A stretch of DNA of 64,000 bases from Brachionus rotundiformis (lineage: Eukaryota; Rotifera; Eurotatoria; Ploima; Brachionidae): positions 5,334,146 through 5,398,145 of the forward strand of contig JAESIW010000137.1 in assembly GCA_016802295.1 (NCBI GenBank). Reading direction: 5' to 3'. Under the pieces are notes generated by a model. It saw nothing but the letters and a program-made list of their open reading frames with translations. It was not told where the DNA came from and made no database searches. This document shows, one piece after another, positions 32,106 through 44,277 of this stretch (positions are counted from its first letter, which is position 1; each line of letters begins with the position of its first letter). A program made the position numbers and the translations under genes.

Positions 32106-34251
32106 TTAAAAGTCTCCTATTTTGGTCATACTTGAATCGTATCGATTAAAAACTTTTGATTTTTCGAAGTGTTTTCTAACTTCTCTGCGGACACATTTGA
32201 CCAAGAATGGCTTCAATTTTTTAACAACCTCATTAATGATTCGTTGTTCATTAAAATTCAGATTAAAAGTATTTGAATTTTGTGAAAGACTCCAATCTTG
32301 ATCAAGATATAATGCTTGTCTATTGAGAGTATCATTATTTTCCGAATCAAAATATCTTTTATAATTATAAAAGTACTTTGCTCGTTTTTGATCTCTTGAC
32401 GTATTTTCTTCAATATCAGTCTCCTTAAAGTCTGATTGAGAATAGTATTCGGCAATATCTTGTTCTGAATCAGCATCATCCAAAGTGTTTAAAGAAGAAT
32501 CAGTCATTTTGGTGACTTTGTGAAATTTAGCTTTCAAATCTTCTCTTGGTTCTGGATCAACTTTTTGGTTAAAATTTGAAATTTCATTAAGAATACTTCT
32601 CAGTATATTTTCTTGTTTGGACTCCGACAGAGCAGAGAAATTTTTTATCTCTTGAGGAGTAGAGCTTACTAAAGTATTTTCATAAAAATTTTCACTTAAG
32701 GATGTTTCACTTGGTCTTTTAAACTGATTTTCATATACCGAGTGAGAGCTTTTTGAGTCCTTCTTGGAAGTGCTCGAATACGATTGAGATAACTTGTTGC
32801 TCAATATATAATTTTGGATATTTTTTGGTTTTTGAATATTGGAAAAAATTTCATCGTGCTGGTTGCATTTTGGCCGAATTCTTTTGCAAGATTTTGGACA
32901 AATTTTCTTCTCACTGTAAAAATCATTGTCACTAAATGACGAACTCAAAATGACACTTTTTTTTTCTGAAAAATTTGAATCAGTTTCACTAAATCCGAAT
33001 TCAGGATCAAGTCTTATCTTGGTTAAATTGTGAATACTCTTCTGGTTCGACTGATTTTTAAATTCTCTTTTAAATTCGGAAAGCTTGAAAGAGCTTTTTG
33101 TCGAAGGCTCGGAACTTGACGCCTTTATTTCCTGCGTACTAGAAGAATTTTTATTAAAATTAAATTCTTTATCAGGAATATTAGACTTTTGACTTGAAAT
33201 TTCTAGATTAAAAGTGTCAGGTTCAGGAATTTTGCTGAATTTTTTAACTTTTATAATTTTTTTTCTATTCGTTTGGACACTAGTATTCCAATCACTCAAA
33301 TTAGAGTATATGTCATTTAGCTCATAATCGTAATTTCTTAACACCTGATCCGGTGGCTTGTCTGTCTTGTCGAAGAGAAGAAAATTCTTCAGCTTTGGTA
33401 TCAAATCGTGGCAAAAATTTCCCACATCGTTTGAGATGACAATTTGTTTGAGTAAAAAAACTACTCGATCAAAATTCAGCTTTAGTTTTTTTTTCTATAA
33501 ATTAAAAACTTTTAATTTTTTTCTATTTTGATGTTGATTTTAGTTTTTTAATTAATTTTTTGTAAATATTTTTGATTATATTTTATCTAATTATATTAAA
33601 GTTAAAAAAAATCATTTTTTTAATTGTATTCAAAATACATATTAAAATTAAATAAACTTATTTTCAAGATTTTTTTCTTAAATTGTTAAATCAAATTATG
33701 AAAACAAATTGACTTTTTACTTACTGCAGTCATTATACTATAGGCATTAATAGCCGATTTCTCATCACTTCCAGATATCAAAAAGAGACGCAAAATTGTT
33801 TCAAAGCTTATTATATGATCCTTCGATTGATATATTTCGTATATTGACTTAAACCAACTGATAAATTCAGGCGGAAAAGAATCATATTTTTTTATATACA
33901 AAGATAATGCTCCCCAAGCATCCTTTGAACAATTTTAAAAAAATTTAAATTCTATCATATTCTTACCAAGACTTCATAGAATTTTAGATGAGCGGCATTA
34001 GATTCTGTAGCTGAAAAGTGTACATCATGGATCATCTTGAAGACAATCCTGGTTGTCTTGCACACATTCTCATACAAGTAGTCAGAGTTAGGCAAATTAG
34101 AAAAAAATTCATGAAACCTTAGGTACATTTCGGCCTCGTTCCAAATAAAATAATCATTTTCGAATAAAAATTGGGCTTTTTTCGCCTGAAACTTGGTCAA
34201 ATACTGGCTATCATTTTTGTTTATTTTAAATTTTTTATTCACAAAGTCCAT
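32106..34251 (-). CDS. SCP-like degenerate EF-hand protein with long Ser-rich tail
   Basis: Three exons on the minus strand: 33967-34251, 33725-33922, and 33479 (or 33494) down to 32106; about 618 aa. Exons 1-2 and the start of exon 3 give a helical module of about 190 residues (MDFVNKKFKINKND ... KFYEVL|DAWGALSLYIKKYD ... YSIMTA|LNFDRVVFLLKQIVISNDVG), whose layout (PPEFISWFKSIYEIYQ, ISFETILRLFLISG, SNDVGNF) recalls sarcoplasmic calcium-binding proteins and calexcitin. The Ca2+ loops lack most of the Asp/Glu ligands, so it is probably not a strong Ca2+ binder. Residues from about 200 on are a low-complexity tail rich in Ser, Asn, Lys and Glu, ending in a predicted helix (NEVVKKLKPFLVKCVRREV). 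The exon 3 acceptor is uncertain: CTAAAG and TTATAG are both in phase. Family assignment is tentative. Confidence 0.65.
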
Positions 34252-36946
34252 TATTCATTTGCATTAATAAAAACAAAACGATACCATCAATAAAAGAATC
34301 TAGATCGAAATAAAAAATGTTTTAAATAGCCTTGATAAAAGTTAATAAAACTTTAAATTAAGCATTAATTAATTATTTTTTTCTTCCCTTGACTGACTAA
34401 TTAAATCGAGCTATTTTCGGCTTGACCAAGTCCATATAGAATAACACTCGTGTCAATTTATGACAATCGTTCCCAATCAAGATAATATCCACTCGTTTGG
34501 AAACGATAAATTCAAGCGTTTTTGTATTTTCTCAAAAAACCAAATAAAAATTTGGATACTAAATTGACAATTAAAAACCCGAAGATGTTTTAAATATTTG
34601 TATGAGAATGAGTATCAAAAAAAAAAAAAAACAGTTTATATCAAATCAAGCCTTTATCTAATTTTAAAAGCAAAAATTTTCCTTTCTGTTATCAAGATAA
34701 TTTAAAAATTTTAATTAACAATACTTTATAATAAATTCCCAACTCTCTAATTGAGCATGTTTTAGTCTAAATCTTTTCTTAATCAAATTTTTAATACTTA
34801 ATTAAGACATGTGTCACTGTTTGCCGTCAATATACTAATTTTTAGTCAGGCATTTTGTCTCAATCATTATTTGAGTAATTTTTGTCATAATGATCGAAAG
34901 ATACTTAAATAAAATTATAAAATATATTTTAAAAAGCAGATTAGTTTCTAATGTAAAGCACATGGCTGGTGTTGACAGAAAATACATAGAGAATTCTTTT
35001 AAAATAGCTCGTATCAAATTTTTATTAATTTAATATTGATGGCCTTATCAATTTTGCTATAAGCAATATTATTCTATTACATGGTAAATGTTGTCCTCAT
35101 CTTAAGTCGACATTTACTTTATTAAACTTGTATCCAACTCAACCATAGCATCAGCTAATAAGTCTAAGTCATTATTTATTTTAATAATATTAACATTTTA
35201 ATAATAAGTCCTAATTTAAACACAATATTTATGATTTAATTTTTTAACAAATTAAGAAATTTAAATAATTTCAATCTTTATATCAGAAAAACTTGAGGTT
35301 TGTTGATATGATTTAAGTATTTTATTTTTTTAATAGCAAAAAACAATTATCAATCTAACAATCTTAATTTACTGATTGATTTTAAAACAAATCAATTTTT
35401 TTTTCTTAATTAAAAAATGGAATTTTATTTATTTGTATTTATTTGATGAAAAAAACAATTACTCAGATAAAAACTTGACTTACTTTTGTTTTTAAGAAAA
35501 TTTTATATGAAATTCTTTTCGAATTGTTCATTTGGGCTTAGGAAATTTTAAACCTAATTTGTATTTGTTTAACATTTTGATTCTAAATTAAAACCTAAAT
35601 TTTTCTCATTTAATCAATTAGGTTAGGAAATTTTTGACCAAATGATACCGAGAGATTTAGAAAAAAGTATAAATGGTTCATTTGATAAATAGACCTAAGC
35701 TCGAATCGATTATGATATGATGGTATGAAACTTAATTAAGCATTCGGACGTGGTTTAATTAAGCCAAATATATTTGAATTGATTAATGGCCGTGATTCGG
35801 TATTAGGAAAAACTAAATGGGACAATGAGAGACAATGTGGGACGACCTTTTAAATAACTAATTAAAAAGCTTAAATGCAAAAATTTAATTAAACTTTTGA
35901 AAAATATATTTTATTGTTTAAATTTTTTGTCAACGTTTCCAAAATTCAAAAAAATAAATAATTATATAAACTGCTTGATGATTATATCACGATGGTTATC
36001 TATTTTGAGAAAGCCATTTATATTTTTTCAAAATACAACAACGATATTTTAAAAATAAAATTTTTTTATTAATTTATTTCAAATTGTTTTTTGTTTGGAT
36101 TGTGATTTGCTTGGTCGCTTGCAGCTTTTCATAGTCGATCCTACATTAATTAAAAAATTAATTTAAAATTAGACTTTAATTTGATAACATATAAAATGAG
36201 CAAAAACAGAAACTTATAAAAAAAAGGAGCTTTTAATCCTAAACCAAATATTAAAATATAACAAAAATATTTAATTTAACAGACATACAAAGATATTAAA
36301 AAAATTAAAATTTTTGATGCTTAATTTATTTATCATTTAACTTACAATTTTTTCGCTTTTGAAATTAATTTTTTAGAAATATTAGGCTTTGTTTTTATCT
36401 TTAATATTCTGCATCATTTTCATCTACTTACAAAAAAATTAAATTAAATTTTTTAATACTGCTAATGAAATATTTTAATCGTATCAATTTTTATTAGATT
36501 TTGAATTTAATAAAGCTGTAATATTTTTCATAAATTTAAACGAAAATTTAAGTTCCAAACTAATTAGAATAAACTAAATATTTGAGTTAATTTATATAAT
36601 TGATTTTTTTAAACTATTTTTGAAAAAAAATTTAATTTATCTTTTTCTACTTAGGTTAAAGACTTACTTTGAGAAGTGATCTATTTTACTTAAATAAAAC
36701 AATTAGTATCTCATTAAGAATAAAACTTTTCCATAAATATCAATTTTAATTGCTAAAATTTTTTTAACCACAGTGCTATTTTATGAGTTCATTTTTACAT
36801 TATAACTTATTTAAGCTATTAAAAATATTTATTTTCTTTTAATTGAGAAAAAGATAAGTTCGGTAACCCAAATTTAGCACAAAGTTAAAAAATTTAATTT
36901 CTTAATATTTTGCCAAACGATGCAGAATAACCTAGGAAGTAAATTA
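34252..36946. other. Intergenic, 2.7 kb
   Basis: AT-rich. Less AT-rich patches at about 34400-34560 (5' flank of the SCP-like gene) and 35640-35840. A short inverted repeat, GTAAATG/CATTTAC, spans 35084-35117. At 36129-36140 a 12-nt candidate last exon for the ARFGAP gene is discussed under that gene. Confidence 0.4.
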
Positions 36947-38534
36947 TTACAATACCTGTAAAGAGCTCATAACATTTGAAGCCATATTTGACAGTTTACC
37001 AGCAACTCTAGTCACGCCATCTTTAAAGTCTTGTTTCATGAATCCAACATCTGATGAATTATAGCTTGACCTGGGTTTGGATTCACCATTACCGAAGAAA
37101 TCATCTGACGAAATGGCCGAACTACCTTGGAATCTGTTCAACCTACTTTGATTAATTTCGCTCTCCGACATTTGACTTTTTCCAAAGTATTGATCACTTG
37201 AAATCGCTTTGGCATTGGCAAAGCGTTTAGAGGCATCGCCACTCGAATTTGACATGGTATTACTTTTCGAACTGTAATCAGAGTAACTAGGCTTTTTAAA
37301 ATCATTATCAATGGCCATTATAGAAGAGGTTTTGTTCGAAGTTTCGTCAGTAAACTTGTCTACCATTACCCAATCGGATTTAGAAGCTTTTAAATGCTAA
37401 ATATAAAAAAATGATTAAACTTTAATTTATTTCTTTACATGAACCAAATCCACCGAACATATCATCCATGTCGTTATCCCTGGTATTAAACCCGCTAGAT
37501 TTTGAACTAAATCCAGCATCGAAATCATCGAAAAATGAAGATTTTTTAGAATTAGAAGTCGAATCATCCTGTTGTATTATTTGCATATCACTTACTGCAC
37601 TATGACTAATACCAGAACCACGTGCACCAACAGCCATTCCAAGTCTTTCCAAATTTTCAGCTTTTTTCGGATCAGATTTAAATTTTTCCTCAGCTTTTTC
37701 TCGCTGTTTGTCCAAATTATTATAGGCCAATTTCATTGAAGCCATTTGTTTTTCCAAAAGTTTTTCTTCCTCTTCTTTGTTCTTAATAATTTGCTGTTTT
37801 TCAATCTCTTTCAAGCGTTCTTGTTCCGAAATAGCTTTTTCTATTTCCTTAAAGTCAGTATTTACCTTTTGAGCACCAAGACCTTTCTTTTTAGTCTGTA
37901 TTGGTTTTTTCTGCATTATGCTTGATTTTATTTGAGATGAAGGTTGAACATTCTCAGCACTAATCAACGGAGCTACATTCGGGCCTTCATGGCTTTTGTC
38001 TTCAACTACAGGTTCTTTGATCTGATTTAAAGAAACTGGCCTTATTGTATTCTCAATTGATACAGCATCATTGAAAAAATCTGTTTCTGGTTTGGTTTGT
38101 GGTTGTGGATTTACAGCGCTATCGTCAATCATAAGTTTAGTTCCGTAGGTTCTTTGAGTCTTTAGTGCCAGTTGGTGTAGCTTTTCTCTGTACATTTGAG
38201 CAGCACGGCTATTGTATTTTTGTTGAGAGTCCTTAGTTGTGCAATTATGCTGCTCGAAAAAAGACGAAGCGTTGCCATTGCCACCCACTTGCATTGATCT
38301 CAGCTGCAGCCATGTCCAATTGGTGTCCAATTGTGTCGATTTAACAAATGAAACATGCACACCAAGCGATCTGTGGGTGGCTGAACAATCAATACAAATT
38401 AGAATACCGTAAGTAATTGATGACCATGTTGGGTTTTTGGTACCACAATCAAAACAACATCTATTTGCTGCGATTGAGCGGACTCTTTTCAGAATAGTTT
38501 CAACATCGTTTTTGGTGGGCTCTTGGGAAGACAT
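36947..38534 (-). CDS. ARFGAP2/3: ADP-ribosylation factor GTPase-activating protein, ARFGAP2/3 type
   Basis: Two exons on the minus strand, 37439-38534 and 36947-37386, joined through a GTAAAG donor and a TTAAAAG acceptor. The nearer TTTAG acceptor would give a stop; this one gives FGSSSKSDWVMVDKF. N-terminal ArfGAP domain: zinc finger C27-x2-C30-x16-C47-x2-C50 and arginine finger in THRSLGVHVSF. Then a Pro/Gln linker, a Lys/Glu-rich coiled coil (about 220-290), and the C-terminal repeat motifs of this subfamily: FANAKAISSDQYFG, FQGSSAISSDDFFG and GVTRVAGKLSNMASNVMSSLQ. ARFGAP2/3 drives GTP hydrolysis on Arf1 during COPI coat recycling at the Golgi. Reading on into the intron ends ...SLQVL; a remote 12-nt exon at 36129-36140 would instead end ...SLQDRL, closer to the vertebrate SLQDRYGSY end. 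Confidence 0.93.
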
Positions 38535-39100
38535 GGTACTATTATTGTTTGAAAATTAAAACGACTAAAATACGACTATAATTCTCTGAATTTTTTAAAA
38601 GGCAAATACAAATTTTGAAATAAAATTAAAATTTTTTTCAAAAACTTATGCTTATGTGTCTTTTTTTAAGCATTAAGTAAAAGAATATGCTTACGTACGA
38701 ATTTTTTATAAAAATTTATTTGCTTGCAAATTATGCATGCAATTTTTGAATTATAAATTGTATTTATAATTGAATATGCAAGGGAAAATAATTTTTATTA
38801 TCTAAATTGATAGATTGTCAACTTATATTAAATTTAAATTAGATTTTAAAATTTTTTTTACAAAAAATTGATAATGCAAATTTTTTTATTAAATATATCA
38901 TTTATGATGATTAATATAATAAAGTTTTTTTGTAAGGACCTTTTTCTTAAATGTTTTAAATACTCATTAATAAAAATAGTTAAAAATTTTCTTTGATTTA
39001 AAAAATATTACTTTTCTGAATTAACAAAAAGCTGAAATTATTTTGATGTGGAATTTTTATTAAATAAAAAAAAGTTTTAGAAAGTTTTAATTTTACAATT
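38535..39100. other. Intergenic between RTEL1 3' end and ARFGAP 5' end
   Basis: AT-rich; contains the 5' flank of the ARFGAP gene and the region where the RTEL1 poly(A) site would lie. No other features. Confidence 0.4.
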
Positions 39101-42100
39101 TTAATTACAATCATCAATTTTTCGCTTTAGATTACCTGACTTTTTATCACTATCAGGCTGTTTGTCTTTTAATACACCAGTAAACTGAATAAATTTTTCA
39201 ATTTCTGCAAAAAATTCCAAGTCTTTTGAAAATAAATTACGTAAAATTTTATAATATTTAACTTTTTTTTCACTATCGGAGTTTTTCTTAGCTGTATAAA
39301 AATTGCTTAATGCAATTTTAAAAGTTTGATAGTCTTCTTTGCTTAAAATGTTGCCTATTTTTTGCAACAAAGCTTTGCTGTCATTGAGTTTTTCAGTTTT
39401 TGTTTCAGCAACACTCACTGTATCTTTGATTACCACCCTACATTTTCCATTTTTGGCCTCTTCAATTTTACGTTTTTGTAAAATTAATTTAAAATTGTTC
39501 TCATCATTGTTGATTTTATTCGATGCAGAATTAACTGAATCCAAATTGATCATTCCTGATCTTGTTTGCCCGAGAACATCATAAAAGTTTTTTGACTCAA
39601 CTGAATCTGTGGAAGGTTGAATAGGTGTTTTTTGGGATCCATAAGCATTACAAATATCGACCATCATATCACCATTTTGTCCTTTTTGGATTGATTGACC
39701 TTCTACTCGAACATAGGATACATTTGATTGAAGATTGGGAATTTTAGGAGCTATTGGATACTAAAAATTTCATAAAATAAAATAGTTCACAAGATAATAA
39801 GTTCTACTAACTTTTTCAACCGCTACATTAAAAAATTTTCCCAATTCTTCCATTGCTAGGTTATAATCACTCATTTTTTTTATATGCCCTCTCATCCATT
39901 TTGGCAATTGAGTGATCGAAGACATTTGACTAAATCGCTCATCACATAGCAAAATTGCTCCATAGTCATTTTTGTGACGAATTACTCGCCCAATTGCTTG
40001 GTTAACTGCTCGATACGTTTGCTGATTATACCACAGAGTTCCGCTAGAAGTTTTGTGTTCGTCCAAGTATTGTCTTTTTAAAATGACTCTGGGATCTGTA
40101 TACAGTGGAAAAGGCAATCCTGTAACTATAACTGCTCGGCCATTATTATCATTAAAATCAATTCCTTCGCTTATTTTTCCTCGGCATACTGCAAACATTA
40201 TTGCACCACTTGATCGCCTGTCTTTAATCCTTTCATAGTATTTTAAAACAGTGTCATTACATTCTTTGGTACTTTTTGACTCGATAAAAATACTCTTCAC
40301 ATCACCAATTTTTTTCCACATATTAGATCTCTTTTTGGTGGAAAAATAATTTTTTAAAAAAGAAAAATCAACTACAATATACCCTCCATGAATCTAGAGC
40401 ACTGTCTAAAGCTCTATAAGATGGGAAAAATACAAGTACACCATGAGGAACAATTTTACAGAAACTAATAACTGTTTCACCTAATGATTTGATATAATTC
40501 TCAGATTCTCTGTTTGTATATTTTGATGACAGGACAACATTATCTGGTCCTTTATTTAAAGAAAGAACTTTTATTTGAGTTTCTTTGATTATATGAGGAT
40601 TTTCCAACACAACATCAAAAGGTCTAAATAAATTATTTTAAACAATTTTATCAATTAAGTTATATATTATTAATGAATAAATTTGCAGTTACATTTTCAT
40701 TTCTTCTTTAAAAGTACTAATTGGTGACAAAGTACCAGATGTTAAAATTATGCATCTAGCACCTTCAGACAATAAATCTTGCATACTATAGCCAGGACAT
40801 AAACACCAAAAGCATAGCATTCTACCTTTTAAGTTATCATTTTTTATGTAAACCTTGAAATTATTTTTTTTTATTATTTTAACAAAAATAACAATATCAT
40901 AAAGTATTACTTTGTAGAATTGTGATATTTTTTTAATTTTCTTGCTATTATCACCGGATCCATCATCTGATACAGAGTTATCAGAGAATATTGTTTGAAG
41001 AAAGTCTTGAAACTTTCCCAAAGAAGCACCATTGTGGTGCCTTGCGCTTGGAGTTTGAGTTCCAAAATATTGAAGAAGTCTTTGCAGTATATCGAATATA
41101 TAGCCTTTTCGATCAAAATTAATCGCACATTTATTTAATAATTCAAAGAGATAAACTGCTGTTTTAGTCAAGCCATCTTGACCCTGAATTTTAATACTGT
41201 CAAGCTCCTCTTCAAGAGATTTCAAAATTAATAAAATATCTTTTAGTTCTTCTAAAGTTGCTGGCATATTTGCCATTTCATTCCCTAAATTTTCCAAATC
41301 ATTAGGATCATCTTCTCTAAAATTAGATTCTTCGTCTGGCATTTTCTGAATCTCATCCACCAAAAATCCAATTTCACTCATAGCACTAGCAATGTCTGTG
41401 GTAGAAAATTCAGCTGATGCACTATCTTCACAGACTCTTTCCTTTCATTTTGAATAAAAAAATCATAATTAAAAATTATTTTTTCATTAGATCCTACCAC
41501 ATTGTGAGCTTCATCAAATATAACCACAGTGTTATTCATATCTATATTATTCGATTTACGCAACTTTTTAAGTTATTTTAAAATATTTGGAACTATAAAA
41601 ATTTTTAAGTTACTTTTTTATCTAATAGATAATTATATGGCATAAATAAAATATCAGCTCCTTCTTTTAAATTGCGAGCTGTATAATATGGGCAGCATCT
41701 TAAATTATTTTATTAATATTCAATTTGATTTTAAATTTAATTTAAATACTTGTGTTTGTTTCCAAATGCATTCAGATCTTCTATATCGACTGTAGTCATA
41801 GTTTTAAGCTCAGGTATAACATCTTTAATTATTCAATTCAAATTTAATTTCAAAAATTCGTATTTCCAAGTAATTACTTTCTACATTATTGTAAAAAAAG
41901 CATGTTTTGGCGTTTACTTTTGCTTTACACATATTCAATTTTGTTGTATAGTTCTTCTGCTGGTTCACTTGTGGATTAATACACAATTGATCTCTGGAAC
42001 CGATTGCACAAGTTTTGACATCTCTTTAGATTAACTGATTATGGTTTCTAGATTATGTAATTAAAAAAATACTTGTATTGAGTCATTTTTAATTCTTTTA

Positions 42101-42553
42101 TTACTTGAGTTAATTGAGAGTGAGTTCTTGAAGCATAGATTATTTTAGGGTAAGCTAATTTCTTATTTATGTCAGTCTGGTCATTGATACCACCTGATTT
42201 GGAAAAATTTAATTTAATATTAGCTTAAAAAATAAATACTTTTATTGATTAAATTTGGACGTATTGGATCAATGTCTTCAAGTTCACGCTGAACCGTAGC
42301 AAATTGCATGTCGGCTTTAGCCGCAATCAGCCAAGATATTGAAGAACAAAGAAGGCAAAGGGTTTTACCAGTACCAGTTGGTGATTCCAGGATAGCATTT
42401 TTTTTCTTTTAAAAAAAAAGCATGATAAATATATCTTTGATTTTACACTACCTTAATTATGCTCTCCAGGACACTTGTCATATAATCTACTTGGCATGGA
42501 TATGGTTCATATGGAAAATTAACTTCGATACCATTTAACTCCAGACCAGGCAT
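39101..42553 (-). CDS. RTEL1: Regulator of telomere elongation helicase 1 (RTEL1)
   Basis: Twelve minus-strand exons: 42452-42553, 42240-42405, 42073-42193, 41878-42023, 41750-41822, 41614-41698, 41498-41563, 40911-41441, 40693-40853, 40383-40623, 39812-40330, 39101-39760; all phases agree, 956 aa. XPD-family superfamily 2 DNA helicase: Walker A SPTGTGKT, SRTHSQL, Fe-S cysteines in DQLC, LNMC, AKTC and KCCPYY, VVIFDEAHNV (DEAH box), LTSGTLSPI, GKISEGIDFNDNNGR and AVNQAIGRVIRH. Near the C-terminus, LLQKIGNILSKEDYQTF...FIQFTG fits one harmonin-N-like domain; vertebrate RTEL1 has two, plus a PIP box and RING not seen here. RTEL1 dismantles D-loops, T-loops and G-quadruplexes during replication and recombination. 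Intron 8 (40854-40910) has length 57 and no stop, so its retention would add 19 residues. Confidence 0.95.
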
Positions 42554-42808
42554 TTCGTATTCTTATATCAAAAAAATTATTCTATTTTTTTTAATAAAGC
42601 ATATAATTTAACGTGAAATAAAGTTAAACATATTGTCTTTTATTTCAAATTTAAATTTTCAATCGAATTTAAAAAAAAAAAATTAAAAAAAAATAAGATT
42701 AAATTATTTTATTAACTTTTATGTATAAATAAATTATTTATTGGTTTAAAAGTTGTCTAAAACTCGAAATTGGAATTTAAATTAATGTATAAAGAGAATA
42801 AAAAATTT
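42554..42808. other. Short intergenic region
   Basis: AT-rich spacer of about 250 bases: the RTEL1 5' flank lies next to the 3' end of the deacetylase-like gene on the same strand. Nothing else seen. Confidence 0.4.
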
Positions 42809-44277
42809 TTAAAAATATTTATCTTTTAAAATGATAATGATCAGAATGATGAACATTCCTATTACGAAATATCCAACAAAGCTATTTATGAAAAGGACTT
42901 CAGATTGAAGTTCAGTCAATTTTCCTTTTCGAATAGGGTCAATTTTGAGTATTTCTCTTAACTTATCACCATCGTCGTCATCTAAAATAAGACTTTCTTC
43001 TGTATCATAATCCTGTTTTGGCATTATTGGACATTTTCCATCAAATGATGATTCTTTAACACAATTATCAAATAAGTTATTATTCAAAAGATCTGATATA
43101 TCTTCGTTTTGAATTCTGGGCAATAATTTCATCCATTCAATGGCTTGTCGAGCTGTGACAAAGTAAACATCTTTATTATTTTCCAAAGTACTGTTAACAA
43201 ATTTGATCAAACCATCCAAATTAGTATACTCTTTCTTTTCTAAATTTATTTTAGTTTTTTCTTTGTGAGCATATCCAATATTTGGCATAATTTCTGTCTC
43301 ATTAAAAATCCGAAACTCTTTTAGCCATTCTCCGGACAAATGAAAAATTAGAGGTGCTCGGTTATTGTAGTAAGCTCTCAAGAAATGGTGTCGAAAAAAT
43401 TTGGCAATTCCTTTTACGCTTTTATCATATTTACAATGTCCTTCCCATAACTTTAAGCACTTAATGTTTCCTAATGTAATTTATTAAAATTAAAAACCAT
43501 ATTACATAATATTAATTAAATTAATAACTTACGATCATGAAGATCTATATAAGTCGGCACAGGCAGTTCCCAGAGTCCAGGGTACTGATGTATGGGTTGA
43601 TTGTTGCTTAAATATGAATTAAATTTGTAGTCCAAAGTGAATGGCCATATTATGTCATCTGTATTTAAAATAAGGCTTGAGTCATAAAAAAATTTACTAG
43701 CTGAGATAATTCTGTAGTGCATGTCACTTGCTGGTTCGAGAATCGGAGCTCTGAAACCGATAATTTGAGATTTTGGAATTCCAGAATAACGATTTAATCT
43801 TTCCCTCATATTTAGGATTTCATAGGTCCATTTTTCATAATTCCAAGGCTGAAAGTTGATAAATGGACTACATCTTTTATGAGGACAAGTATAATTAACA
43901 GTGCTTATGGCTATTTCATTTCCGTTATCATACAAATTTCTAGTTAAGCAGTAAGATGTTCTATTTGTGGTATCCGAGACAAAAAAAGTTGCCTTTATGG
44001 AACAGTTGTTTGGATTTTTACGGTTTTCAAGCAATTTTCGGTATATCTGATAGCTTTTAACATCTAGGTTATCATCGTCTATACTTAATATGATTAATTG
44101 AGGTAAATCGCTAATATGGTAGCGGTTAGGTAGTTCTATAGGTAAATCGGGTGAGTCACAATTACAGAGAGGAAGTCGGCAATTTTGGTTCAGAGCACAC
44201 TTTGGACTATCATCAAACAGACAGCTTAATTTTCCAATTAGGATTACAATGATAAATTGAAAATATAATTTCATCAT
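42809..44277 (-). CDS. Membrane-anchored polysaccharide deacetylase-like protein, probably inactive
   Basis: Two exons on the minus strand, 43533-44277 and 42809-43470, 468 aa. A signal peptide (MMKLYFQFIIVILIGKLSC) is followed by a short Cys-rich start (CALNQNCRLPLCNCDSPDLP) and an NodB/chitin-deacetylase-like domain as in animal CDA4/5 proteins: QLIILSIDDDNLD, ATFFVSDTTN, GFRAPILEP, FFYDSSLIL, YPGLWELPVP and, in exon 2, RAPLIFHLSGEWL. The motif that normally supplies two metal-binding histidines (HEIASHS-x-x-H) reads NEIAISTVNY here, with both His missing, while the DD pair and the Arg of RAP remain. A C-terminal helix (INSFVGYFVIGMFIILIIII) anchors it in the membrane with a 4-residue tail. 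It may bind polysaccharide without deacetylating it; this is inference. Confidence 0.88.

Noticed and set aside
35084..35117. Inverted repeat GTAAATG/CATTTAC
   Set aside because: A stem of 7-8 bp in AT-rich DNA is expected by chance; listed only in the intergenic note.
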